Made by a program: the position numbers and the translations under genes. Positions 29,320 through 38,675 of a DNA stretch of 64,000 nucleotides are shown here, one piece after another. Under the pieces are notes generated by a model. That model did not search any database and was not told the origin of the DNA. It was given only the letters and a program-made list of their open reading frames with translations. This stretch comes from Asaia platycodi JCM 25414. Lineage in GTDB: Bacteria > Pseudomonadota > Alphaproteobacteria > Acetobacterales > Acetobacteraceae. Position 1 is the first letter of the stretch. Each line of letters starts with the position of its first letter. The stretch lies in the NCBI RefSeq assembly GCF_000614545.1, contig NZ_BAKW01000010.1:41059-105058 (forward strand), given 5' to 3'.

Positions 29320-30780
29320 ATGACTACCTTTACCCTAGCGTCAAACGCATCCCATCCTACATCGTCCGTCGTGCCGGTTATACTCTCAGGTGGCTCTGGT
29401 AGCCGCCTGTGGCCCATCTCGCGTCGGAGCTTTCCGAAGCAATTCTGGCCTTTTCTTTCGGACAGGACCTTGCTTCAGGAAACCGCTCTGCGCAGTGCGA
29501 ACGTGGGCCTTGGGGCGCCGATCATTGTCTGCAACGCTGAGCACAGATTCATTATTTCTGAGCAACTGCGAGAAGCTGATATCAAGGAAGCTCAGGTTGT
29601 TCTCGAGCCTATCGGCCGCAACTCCGCACCCGCAATTGCAGCGGCCGCGTTTCTGCTTGCCGAGAGCAACCCCGATGCCGTGATGTGGATCATGGCGGCA
29701 GATTCTGCTATTCGTGGTGAAGAGGCATTGCAAGCGGCCCTCTCAGCTGCGGTAACAGCGGCCACCGCGGGGTACATCGTCACCTTCGGTATCCACCCGA
29801 CAAAGCCAGAGACAGGCTATGGCTATATAGAGCGTGGTGCCAAAATAGACTCCGTTGGTAACGTCTACCATGTCTCAAAATTCATCGAAAAACCGGATGC
29901 CGAGCGCGCAGAAAGTCTAGTAAAAGACGAACGTTTTTCTTGGAATTCTGGTATGTTTGTCGCACGTGCGTCCGTGATTTTGCAAGAAATCCGAGAGTTC
30001 GCTCCAGATGTTTATGCCGCTGTTGCCAACTCCGTGAAAAATCGTGAGATAGATCCAGATTTTATTCGTCTTGCCGCCGCTGATTTCGCTAAGGCTCCTG
30101 ATATTTCGATCGACTACGCAGTAGCAGAGCGCACGAAGCTAGCTGCTGTGGTACCCTCAGCCTTCGAATGGTCGGATGTTGGTAGCTGGGACGCGCTTTG
30201 GGAGCTTTCGCCGAAAGACGCCGACGGGAATGCGGTATATGGCGATGTGTTTCTAGATGGAACTAAAAACTGCTATGTTCGGTCTAACGGAGTTGTCGCA
30301 ACAGTCTGTGGCGTCGAAGACCTAATCGTCGTTGTCACAGAGGACGCTGTAATGGTCTCACACAGAGACAAAGCTCAGGACGTCAAAAAGATGGTGGCAC
30401 AATTGACTGCTGCCGGACGTTCCGAAGCGATCAACCATAATCGAATGTATCGTCCTTGGGGGTTCTATGAGAGCCTCATTCATGGTGATCGCTTCCAGGT
30501 CAAGCGTATCCACGTGGAACCGGGACATAAGCTCTCTTTGCAGAAGCATTTCCACCGTGCCGAACATTGGGTCGTTGTGGCAGGAACCGCCCTAGTTACG
30601 CGAAATAATGATGAAATAATGGTTCGGGAAAATGAGAGCATTTACTTGCCCCTAGGGACTATTCATCGCCTCGAAAACCCAGGAAAGATTGTTCTTACAT
30701 TAATAGAGGTGCAGTCAGGACCCTATCTAGCGAAGATGACATTGTGCGGATCGAGGATATTTATGCTAGGTCGTAATTAA
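29320..30780 (+). CDS. manC: Mannose-1-phosphate guanylyltransferase / mannose-6-phosphate isomerase (bifunctional type)
   Basis: This protein of 486 residues makes GDP-mannose from mannose-1-phosphate and GTP, feeding gmd and rmd. The nucleotidyltransferase domain shows ILSGGSGSRLWPISRRSFPK, ETGYGYIERG and KFIEKPDAER. The C-terminal cupin shows KLSLQKHFHRAEHWVVVAGT and LPLGTIHRLENPG, the phosphomannose isomerase type II signature. The tail is out of frame. One missing G near 30730 changes GPYLGEDDIVRIEDIYARS into the present ending, and the corrected stop would be at 30776. A Gmd-type dehydratase in the same island supports the role. It is divergent from the exporter genes. Confidence 0.92.
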   Translation: MTTFTLASNASHPTSSVVPVILSGGSGSRLWPISRRSFPKQFWPFLSDRTLLQETALRSANVGLGAPIIVCNAEHRFIISEQLREADIKEAQVVLEPIGRNSAPAIAAAAFLLAESNPDAVMWIMAADSAIRGEEALQAALSAAVTAATAGYIVTFGIHPTKPETGYGYIERGAKIDSVGNVYHVSKFIEKPDAERAESLVKDERFSWNSGMFVARASVILQEIREFAPDVYAAVANSVKNREIDPDFIRLAAADFAKAPDISIDYAVAERTKLAAVVPSAFEWSDVGSWDALWELSPKDADGNAVYGDVFLDGTKNCYVRSNGVVATVCGVEDLIVVVTEDAVMVSHRDKAQDVKKMVAQLTAAGRSEAINHNRMYRPWGFYESLIHGDRFQVKRIHVEPGHKLSLQKHFHRAEHWVVVAGTALVTRNNDEIMVRENESIYLPLGTIHRLENPGKIVLTLIEVQSGPYLAKMTLCGSRIFMLGRN

Positions 30781-30795
30781 AATATCTACTAAATA

Positions 30796-30841
30796 CATTT
30801 AACATATGCGGCGTCGTGACAGACGCCGCATATGTTAAATG
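30796..30841. terminator. Perfect 20-bp hairpin after manC
   Basis: CATTTAACATATGCGGCGTC at 30796-30815 and its exact reverse complement at 30822-30841 are separated by a 6-base loop. It begins 16 bases after the manC stop, so it is a likely terminator for that gene, though the long AT-rich lower stem and lack of a T run are unusual. Confidence 0.65.
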
Positions 30842-30844
30842 AAA

Positions 30845-31450
30845 CACACTGACCTTTGACGCCGCCAGACAGTTTTGTGCGGAGTACTGCGACCTTTGCG
30901 TGATAGAATGACCGGCAGGATCCCGTGGGCCAACAGATTTCGGCGGAAATTGTCTTTGTCATGGCCCCGGTCGGCCAGCGTGGCTATGGGTTTTGGAAGA
31001 GGCAGCTTCATAAGGCTGTCCGTGGCTTCATAGTCCCAAGACCTGTCCCTCCGGTAAGGTCAAAGCCGAGAGAGTGTTCCTGATTATCACATCGGGAATG
31101 GATTTTCCTTGCAAAGCCACTGCGTACCCCCCCCTGAATGAGCCTCTCTTTTGCTCCAGTGGCCTGTGAATGCGCACGAACTACGATGCTGCCGGTCATA
31201 TGTTTCCAATCATCGTCTAGCCTCAGATCTAACAGGGTTTGCAAAAGAGCATCCCAGACGCCTGTTCAGCCCAACGTCGGAACCGTATATGGACCGAATT
31301 TCACTTGCCTTAGCGCTTATGCATGTTCCGCCAAGGGCAACCTGTTCGCAAAATATGCAGCATATCACTCAGAAACTGGCGTTTGTCTCCAGATGGACGT
31401 GCCAACCGCCTACGCTCAGACGGTAGAAGTAGACCACTTATCGCCCATTC
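30845..31450 (-). mobile_element. IS5-family transposase remnant (full span, several breaks)
   Basis: Read on the minus strand, fragments occur in the normal order of an IS5-type transposase: GVWDALLQTLLDLRLDDDWK, MTGSIVVRAHSQATGAKERL, GFARKIHSRCDNQEHSLGFD, then TLADRGHDKDNFRRNLLAHG and ILPVILSRKGRSTPHKTVWR. They lie in different frames with stops between them, so the gene is dead. Terminal repeats were not identified with confidence. Confidence 0.7.
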
Positions 31451-32176
31451 CAGATCCGCCAATTCGAATCGTGCCACACGTGTTCTCTCTATTTAAGACC
31501 CGCAGACAGAAAGAGAATCAGATCTCAAGTGGATCGTATAAATCTTTTGTCAACATGACCTAGGAGGAGATGAAAGGTAAGCTCTAACATCATTCATCCA
31601 ACTATACTGGCGCCCCAACAGGCTATATCTGCGTGATGATACATCTTTGGGTGATTTTCATTCAATGTGAGTTTTTAAAATTACGTTATGTGAGCAGCTT
31701 TGAATATTTTATACGATCTAACTCTGAATGACACATAACCAGAGCGCGTCACGCCGCTTAGAATCGCCCGTGGGCGCATAGATAATGGCTGGTGTTGCTG
31801 TAGCGCTCCCCAACAACAGCAATAGCGCGTTCCGCTGCACTAGTAGATGACGCACCCAGACTATGGCGATGCATTTCCGCTTCGCAGGCACATTGCGAGA
31901 CTCGACCTGCGCTAACACTAGGACGGCCCACACCGTTAGAGCGGTAAAATGAGGAAGTTTGGTTTATCCAAATGACCCTATATATCCGGTCGCTTCGCTC
32001 TACCCAAGTTCCCAAGCCCGCGCACTAGAGCCGTATTACCGTCCATCTCTGCAAATGGCTGCTGAAAAATCAAACAAATTCGACGCGCGACCACAAAACA
32101 GAAGAGCATATTTACGAGAATAGCTATAAATTACAGGTTGAATATTTCGGAACTAATATTTCCGTCAATCAAATTT
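31451..32176. other. Gene-free stretch between IS remnant and exporter permease
   Basis: About 725 bp. Overlapping minus-strand frames near 31718-32015 have no recognisable domain. The part next to the permease gene is AT-rich. Nothing in it can be supported as a gene. Confidence 0.5.
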
Positions 32177-32964
32177 CTAATTTATGTAGATATATTTCTT
32201 CGAACGCAATGTTAAAGATACACCTATGAGTATCAAAACAAAATTGATCCATATAGAATATATTATATCATAATGTGCGTGCGCGGTATAACCAAACTGG
32301 CCGGCCCGTATCATTTCGATACTATCGACACTTGGAGATAACAACAAAATCCAGCGATAATGCGGCGGTATCCAGTCTACCATAACGAACGCACCAGACA
32401 AGGGCAGGGATAGATATGATAGTACATTGATCGATTTTTCAAAAAGTTCACTTCTTTGCGTTAGCGGCGCAACAATAAGTGCTGTGGCAAAACAAAAAAG
32501 TATTTGAAATAAGGTGCCCACATAAATCAAACCTATATTATGAGGCGGCTTCATAAAACCAAAAATTATAGCTAACGAAGAAACTAATATTCCTGCTCCA
32601 ATTACCCCCATCACCTCAAGCGTCGTCCTGGAAACAATAATGTCTAGAGGCGTTACTTGCCTATGAAAGAGTAAACTTCCATTTGCTTCGAAGGCCAACA
32701 CTGCTCTACCATGCAATGGCGCCACATTGTAAGCGGGACATATCCTGTAATGACGATAGCTGTAGTCGGCAATCCGTGCTCATGGGCGGGACGGATGGCG
32801 CTCCAAACAATGGCGACTCCAGCACAAAAAAGGATTGGCTCGCCTATAATCCACAGGAAACCGAGGCCATGGCGCCCAAAACGCGTGTGGAGTTCGCGCA
32901 TCATCAGAGCACCAATTACGCGGAGTTGCAGCGCAAACAAGGAGGAGAGTGATTGAGATCTCAT
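32177..32964 (-). CDS. kpsM: Capsule-type polysaccharide ABC exporter permease (KpsM/BexB-like), one frameshift
   Basis: The N-terminal segment MRSQSLSSLFALQLRVIGAL with MMRELHTRFGRHGLGFLWII is diagnostic of the ABC-2 permeases that pair with KpsT. Then come several membrane helices (LEVMGVIGAGILVSSLAIIF, VGTLFQILFCFATALIVAPL, NFVLILIGVSLTL) and the loop LSGAFVMVDWIPPHYRWILL. A missing G near 32708 splits the gene; with it restored the sequence reads CMGRAVLAFEANGSLLFHRQ. Corrected length is about 262 residues. It lies about 4.5 kb from the matching ATPase and co-polymerase genes, with manC and an IS remnant between, an arrangement that IS activity may have created. Confidence 0.82.
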
Positions 32965-33504
32965 ATAAGTGATAGCAGCCTCAGTCGTCTGGGCTTCCCA
33001 TTTACATCGTGTAGATAAGCCATGCAAACTGGCCTCGAGACTGATGCAAGGCTGTTGCGGTGGGTTTCGATAGACCTCAGGCGCGTCAATCGATCAATAT
33101 TTACCCTACGTTGACTGCAAAAAAATGTCTCTCTTTTAATGCGCGTTATAACTTAGTTTAATCCGCGTCTGCAACGATATGTCTAACCGAGAAGAACGGG
33201 CACTTAGGTTTTCACGTACCTAGTTGCAACAGCGATCAACTGTTTAAAATACGCCCACAAGCTTTCGAATGGACCACTTTTCTGCTGTGCCCAGCTCACG
33301 CCACGCTTGCGTTGCCCGGGCACCACCGATATTTTCTGGGGCAAGTCACTACGGCGGTACCCCTTCCGCTAGGAGGTCATATCTCGATCTGCGGCTCCCA
33401 GATCCATAACGCATCGTCGGAAGTCACTAATTGTATTGCGCTACACGGTACAGCGCAATCCCCTTCGTCGGCTCAGCACATGAGCCAGATTGTGGGAAAC
33501 GGCC
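32965..33504. other. Gene-free boundary of the polysaccharide island
   Basis: No gene, RNA or clear repeat was recognised in this 540-bp stretch. It must contain the promoter of the minus-strand permease gene. Composition changes here from the more AT-rich island to the GC-rich genes that follow. Confidence 0.5.
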
Positions 33505-34324
33505 CTAATGCTGAGTGTCCAAGCCGATCTTGTGCACGAAGTTGCTCAGTACTTCCAAACCGCCCGTCTCTAGCAAGGTTGAATGCGTTCCCTGCTGAGT
33601 CGTCCATATCTGTTTAGGTTCCGGGGCAGCATTGAAGACGGCAAGGCTCTGCGCTGGAGGCACCGTTGTATCGCGTAGCGTGCGCATCACGAGAAGCGGG
33701 ATTTTCAGACCCGAGATGCGGCCGAGCGTGTCGAACTGATTTTTCAGCAGCAAATGCACAGGCATATAAGGATAACGCGACGAGGCTACATCGGCGATGG
33801 TGGTATAGGGCGCGTCGAGCACGAGCCCTGCAACCGGATGGGCAAGCGCGGTGCGCAGTGCGACATTGGTGCCGAGCGATTCCCCGTAGAGAACGATCTG
33901 CCTGGGGCGATGCCTGATCTTGCACAAATCCCAGTCCGGCAGCGGCGTCGAGCACGAGACCCGCCTCGCTCGGTGAACCCGGATTACCTGCGTAGCCACG
34001 ATACTCGACCGCGAGCAGACCCATTCCCTCCTGGACTAACAGGGCAAAGCGGCGGGCGCGGGATGTGATCGAACCTGCATTGCCATGCAGATAAATCAGG
34101 ATCGCTCCCCCCGAAACTGGCGGCCGATAATAGGCTTTGAGATCCAGGCCGTCTGACGTGTGCAACGTCACCATGCGCGCGCCCGGAATGAGCGATGTCG
34201 GGTCGCTGAGTGGCGTGGAGTCAGCGGGAAAGACCAGACTATCCTGCCTGACGTACAGAAAACCTGCGACGACAAGATAGACGGCGACGGCACAGACAAG
34301 GAAGATCGCGGAATATCTGATCAC
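33505..34324 (-). CDS. Alpha/beta hydrolase (Bem46-like), membrane-anchored, one frameshift
   Basis: The product of about 272 residues starts with a hydrophobic anchor (AIFLVCAVAVYLVVAGFLYV). The hydrolase core follows: ILIYLHGNAGSITSRARRFA, the nucleophile elbow IVLYGESLGTNVALRTAL with the catalytic serine, an acidic residue in VMRTLRDTTVPPAQS and the histidine in TQQGTHSTLLETGG. This is the Ser-Asp-His triad of the family. The frame shifts near 33925, inside the region before the nucleophile, where one base is missing. Start is GTG at 34324. The gene is divergent from the secreted cupin gene. The substrate is unknown. Confidence 0.82.
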
Positions 34325-34410
34325 GATTAAGGGTCTCGGAACGATTTTCAGGTACGGACGTAGTCAAAGGGATGTGACCTTCCGTAACCCGATTGTCGAG
34401 AGTCAGATCG

Positions 34411-34944
34411 ATGAAATATTTATGGCCTCTCCCGCTCCTGCTGGCTTTTTTCGCAGCAGCAGCGCTGGCACAGGCGGCTGAAAAGCCAGATGAAAAACCT
34501 TTGCGGAGCTATCAGCATCTCTGGACCGACAATAACGGCATAAGTCATATCACACGCTGCCCTGTTTCGAATTTCTTCCTGAAAAGCATGTCGCCCCCTG
34601 CCGGACCGCAATGGCAGGACCCCATGGCACCGCAGACAGCGACACTGATGATAACCGTTCAACCGCGACACTGGAACGGCGCCTGGCATCCCGATCCCAA
34701 GCCGCAATGGATCATCCCGCTCAAGGGGCGCTGGTGGGTGCGCGCGATGGACGGGACACGCATCGAGATGGGACCGGGCGATATCCTCTTTGGCGAAGAT
34801 CAGGGTGTGCGCCCCCTGTCAGATGGCCCTTACAAAGGAAAGAAAGGACATGACGCCGGCAATGTTGGTGATGATGAGGTAACGCTTCTCGTCATCCAGT
34901 CCGCCAGCCCGCCAGAAATCAACAAGCCATGCCGCTACAATTGA
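34411..34944 (+). CDS. Secreted cupin-domain protein
   Basis: The ATG at 34411 gives MKYLWPLPLLLAFFAAAALA followed by QAAEKPD, a clear signal peptide (the upstream TTG at 34393 adds only polar residues). The mature protein of about 155 residues has a cupin-like beta barrel, seen in WIIPLKGRWWVRAMDGTRIE and MGPGDILFGEDQG, which normally contains the metal-binding and turn residues. Metal ligands are not obvious, so it may be a non-enzymatic cupin. It lies between a hydrolase and a LacI regulator, both possibly related to small-carbohydrate metabolism, but no operon link is clear. Confidence 0.75.
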   Translation: MKYLWPLPLLLAFFAAAALAQAAEKPDEKPLRSYQHLWTDNNGISHITRCPVSNFFLKSMSPPAGPQWQDPMAPQTATLMITVQPRHWNGAWHPDPKPQWIIPLKGRWWVRAMDGTRIEMGPGDILFGEDQGVRPLSDGPYKGKKGHDAGNVGDDEVTLLVIQSASPPEINKPCRYN

Positions 34945-35001
34945 AGCTCATCCATCATGCTGTGATCGCCCGCCTGCCAGCATTCGTGTCATCATGGTCT
35001 C

Positions 35002-36008
35002 ATGACCAAGCGTGTGATCACCTCTATCGATGTCGCCCGGCTTGCCGGCGTCTCGCAATCGGCCGTCTCAAGGGCTTTTTCCTCCACAGCCAGCATTTCG
35101 CCCGAAACAAAGGAACGTGTATTTCGGGCAGCAGAGACGCTGAATTACCGCCCCAATCGCATCCCCTCGATCATGCTGACAGGGCGTTCCGGTATGATCG
35201 GCATTATTGTGGGCGGGTTGCAGAATCCGCTCTACGGCTCCGCGCTGGAACAGCTTTCGGCAGGCATTCGCAACGCCGGTTTTCAGGTTTTGCTGGTTCA
35301 GGTCATCGATTCCGTTACGCTCGATGCCGCGATCGACCAGCTTGCCGGATACCGCGTGGATGCACTCATCACCGCACTCGCCATTGGTCTGGAGAAAACA
35401 GCTGTCGCGCTCTCGGCTCTTGGCATACCCGTCATCGCATTCAACTCCCCCCTCACGGGGCCAAGCATTTCATCAGTGCGATCGAATAACAAAGAATCCG
35501 GGCGCCTCGTCGCCAGAATGATGGTGGCCAAAAAGATCGAACGTCCGTTCTGGTTGGCTGGACCGGCCCGCAATGCGGCATCCCAGGCCAGAAAAGCAGG
35601 TTTTTTTGAAGGCTGTGCTGAAAATGGCCTCTCCGTGACAACGCTGGAAGGCGATGACAGCTATCAGAGCGGGTTCGACGCCGTCACAAAAGCCCTCGCC
35701 GAAGGATACCGCCCGGACGGATTGTTTTGCAGCAACGATCTGATGGGCTGCGGTGCGCTCGATGCCCTTCGCGATCGACCAGGCTGCTCCTGTCCTGAGA
35801 ACATCATGGTGGTTGGCTATGACAATATTCCACAATCGGCATGGCAGGGCTATCAACTGAGCAGTTTCGACCAACGCGCCGACGCCTGGTGGCTGCGGCT
35901 CTCGATATCCTGACGCGATCCCTGGCGAGCCCGGAAGAGCGTCATTCCGAAACCTGTGTCATCGACGCCAATCTGATTCAACGGCGCAGCACGGCAAAAA
36001 CGGTTTAG
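35002..36008 (+). CDS. LacI-family transcriptional regulator, frameshift near the end
   Basis: The N-terminal helix-turn-helix VITSIDVARLAGVSQSAVSR with FSSTASISPETKERVFRAAE is typical of LacI/GalR. The effector domain has the periplasmic-binding-protein fold (GMIGIIVGGLQNPLYGSALE, IPVIAFNSPL, GLFCSNDLMGCGALDALRDR, ENIMVVGYDNIPQSAWQGYQ). One C is missing near 35890. Restoring it changes the present early end (stop at 35911) to ADALVAAALDILTRSLASPE and extends the protein to 36008, giving the usual length of about 335 residues. The effector is not predictable. The neighbouring shikimate dehydrogenase gene is a candidate target. Confidence 0.88.
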
Positions 36009-36392
36009 CCGACAGGTGGGATGACTGCCTGCGCGCCGGCTATACGACCTGAGCCATTCTGGCGACGGCTCAGATCCAGACGCCCACCGCGGCAAGGTTC
36101 GCGCTCAACGTCTGCGCGCGAACGGTAAAGCAGGACCAATGAGCGCGCATACCGAACCCTTGAGATTGCTTTTCGCCATACCCGCTTCGCTCAACTGTCT
36201 AATTAAACGGACAGAGTGAATCAGATCTCAGACAGTTCGTGAGTGTCTGCCACCAAGGTAGCGTGAGCGTGTAAACAAAGGACAGCATGGCTGGGAATCC
36301 AACCTTTAGACGCAACCATTGTCCTTCAGGTCGCATTATTGCATAGCTATGCAATTCGCAGACTTAGCCCTGCTTTGCCCCGGAGGCTCCGT
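36009..36392. promoter_or_regulatory. Promoter region upstream of aroE-type gene
   Basis: This 384-bp non-coding stretch holds a small inverted repeat, CTGTC at 36195-36199 and GACAG at 36210-36214, around AATTAAAC. It could be part of a promoter or operator, but no known consensus fits. GGAGG at 36382-36386 is the ribosome binding site of the next gene. Confidence 0.35.
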
Positions 36393-37252
36393 ATGACAGA
36401 CCGTTCCTTCCGTTCGATCCTGACAGGCTCTTTCTCGACACCCTGCGCAAAAAACCCGACCGTCGCCATGATGGAGGCGGGTTATGCCAAGGCGGAATCG
36501 ATGCACGCTACATCAATTGCGATGTCAAACCCGACAACCTTGCCGCCGCAATCGCGGGCGCCAGGGCCATGGAATGGGCCGGGTTCAATTGCTCGATCCC
36601 CCACAAGATTGCCGTTCTCGACCATCTTGACGCGCTTGCGGACTCGGCGAAGATCATCGGCGCCGTCAACTGCGTGCAGATCCGCGACGGCAAGCTCACC
36701 GGCAATAATACTGACGGCAAAGGCTTTCTCGCATCGCTACGCAAACTGGCCGATCCCAAAGGTAAAACCATTTTTCTTCTTGGAGCGGGCGGTGCCGCGC
36801 GCGCCATAGCCGTCGAACTTGCCCTCGCCGGCGCGCGCCACATCACTATTGCCAATCGCAGCGTGGAAAAGGCACAGGCCATTGCCGACCTCCTGGCCGA
36901 ACACACCGAGTGCAACGCCGAAGCCCAGGGCTGGCCGGAAGGGCTGCGCATCCCTGAAGGGGTAGACGTGCTTATCAACGCGACCTCGATAGGACTCGGC
37001 GATGACGAGGCGCTTCCCCCCATTGATACCAGCACGCTGGCCAGCGCGGCTATCGTCGCCGATGTCATCCCCAACCCGCCGATGACAAGGTTGCTGCGTG
37101 AGGCAAAAGCGCAGGGTTGCAAGACACTCGATGGCCTCGGCATGCTGGTCAATCAGGGTATCATCGGTGCCGAGCTGGTGGTAGGCGCCAAACTCGACGC
37201 CGGGATCATGGAAAAAACTCTGGCCGATATTTTCGGGGTTCAGGAGCCATAA
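36393..37252 (+). CDS. aroE: Shikimate (quinate/shikimate) dehydrogenase, one frameshift
   Basis: The protein of about 286 residues interconverts shikimate and 3-dehydroshikimate with NAD(P). It shows the substrate segment starting RSFRSILTGSFSTPCAKN, the catalytic lysine in FNCSIPHKIAVLDHLDALAD, NNTDGKGF with the catalytic aspartate, the nucleotide motif LLGAGGAARAIAVELA, and the C-terminal GMLVNQGIIGAELVVG. The ATG at 36393 follows GGAGG. One G is missing near 36494; adding it gives AKAGIDARYINCDVKPDN and joins the two frames. An isolated copy away from other aro genes, next to a LacI regulator, suggests a catabolic or specialised shikimate/quinate role rather than the housekeeping enzyme (inference). 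Confidence 0.88.
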
Positions 37253-37523
37253 CGTAACGTGATTGGCCGGTTGCCGAAGGAGGATGCTGCGCCTCCCGAT
37301 CTGTTCCTGGTGAAACGCTGCCAACGAACTGGACCATCACACCCCCGAAGACGCGCGCTCGATCTGGCCTCAGCGCCTTCTGCTTCCTCGAGGCGGAAAT
37401 CTGATCCATGACAGCAGATCGGCAGAAGGCAGCTCATTGTGTGCGCTGCCTCGCGATCAACCGGATCTTTGGGGCTCGACCAGCCTGAGCGTTCAGCCTT
37501 GATAGAGTTGACAGACCCTCACC

Positions 37524-38216
37524 CTATCCTCGCATTAATGCCCTTTCCACAGCAGCACGGGCATGAAGGAATGTGGTATCAAAAAGCGGTACTGCGCAGT
37601 CCCTGGCTGAGACAAGCAAGGTGATTTCGGTGCAGCCCAGAATGATGGCCTCGGCACCAGCCTCGTTCAGCCTTGTCATGATCCTGCGATAAATCTCGCG
37701 GGATTCCGGCCTGATCCGTCCCGTAACGAGCTCTTCGTAAATGATGCGATGGATCTCGGCCCGATCTGCCGCATCGGGCACGATCACATCCAAACCGTGT
37801 TTGTCCGCAAGGCGCCCCTTGTAGAAATCCTGCTCCATGGTGAAAGCGGTGCCAAGCAAGCCGATTTTCTGAAACCCTGCCTTCCTGATGGCTTCGGCTG
37901 TCGGGTCGGCAATATGCAGCAGGGGAATAGCGAGCGACGCCTGGATCGCGGACGCCATACGATGCATGGTGTTGGTGCAGATCACCAGAAATTCTGCACC
38001 GCCATTTTGTAGACGCACAGCAGCGTCTATCAAACGCGCGCTCAGGGTCTCCCAATCGCCACGGTGCTGCAACGCCTCGATTTCGCTGAAATCGAACGAC
38101 CAGAGCAAACAATGTGCCGACGCTGTAGGGCCCAGACGCTCTCTCACCCCCTCGTTCAGCAGACGATAGTACAGCGCCGAACTCTCCCAGCTCATCCCAC
38201 CCAAAAGCCCGATCAT
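37524..38216 (-). CDS. Aspartate/glutamate racemase-family protein
   Basis: The 230-residue protein starts MIGLLGGMSWESSALYYRLL and belongs to the Asp/Glu racemase superfamily of cofactor-independent racemases. The two catalytic cysteines appear in FLVICTNTMHRMA and AIILGCTEITLLV, so the active site looks complete. Length is normal. The longer upstream frame (to 38363) adds 49 residues without a start signal and is not preferred. It is oriented away from the pyrimidine degradation genes. Broad-specificity aspartate racemase is the most likely activity, but amino-acid preference cannot be read from sequence. Hydantoin racemases of this superfamily are an attractive alternative given the neighbours. 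Confidence 0.85.
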   Translation of the reverse strand: MIGLLGGMSWESSALYYRLLNEGVRERLGPTASAHCLLWSFDFSEIEALQHRGDWETLSARLIDAAVRLQNGGAEFLVICTNTMHRMASAIQASLAIPLLHIADPTAEAIRKAGFQKIGLLGTAFTMEQDFYKGRLADKHGLDVIVPDAADRAEIHRIIYEELVTGRIRPESREIYRRIMTRLNEAGAEAIILGCTEITLLVSARDCAVPLFDTTFLHARAAVERALMRG

Positions 38217-38588
38217 CTTCACTACCGCAACTCCCCGACGCAAAGACTGACCGTCGCCGATTACGGGTTTACAAGCAAATAACCGATTTTTTGGCCATTC
38301 AGCCCGATACGGAAATTCCGCCCGAAATCGACATATCGCGAAGATGATAGGCACTCCTGACACTCAGCCGTGCTTCTTCACCACGAAGATAGTTTCTGTA
38401 TCTCACTATTGTACAGATTCAGTGCCTGAAGCAGATAACGATGATGCGCAGACCGCCCGACTTCTGGTGGGTAGAGACTATCGATCCGCATGGCTGGGGT
38501 GCCTCCGCTCTATGCGACCCTATCGGATCTCGCATTTTCGGTCTCGATTTCGCGCAGTTTTCGGGCGGATAGTGCACGCTCCACAAAC
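38217..38588. promoter_or_regulatory. Divergent promoter region, racemase / pyrimidine genes
   Basis: No gene was recognised. The stretch separates the minus-strand racemase gene from the preT gene and must hold promoters for both. A RutR-like palindrome follows at 38589. Confidence 0.5.
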
Positions 38589-38604
38589 CTGAACATATGG
38601 TCAA
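38589..38604. promoter_or_regulatory. RutR-type operator upstream of preT
   Basis: CTGAACATATGGTCAA matches the Escherichia coli RutR consensus TTGACCAnnTGGTCAA at 12 of the 14 defined positions (the two changes are in the left half). It lies about 70 bases before the preT start. A better copy sits in the divergent promoter at 44735. Confidence 0.65.
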
Positions 38605-38675
38605 AAATAACTTGCACTCGCGATCTAAACTTCCGTAACGTTCTTTTTGTGGAATGATTTGAAACGGAACAGCCC

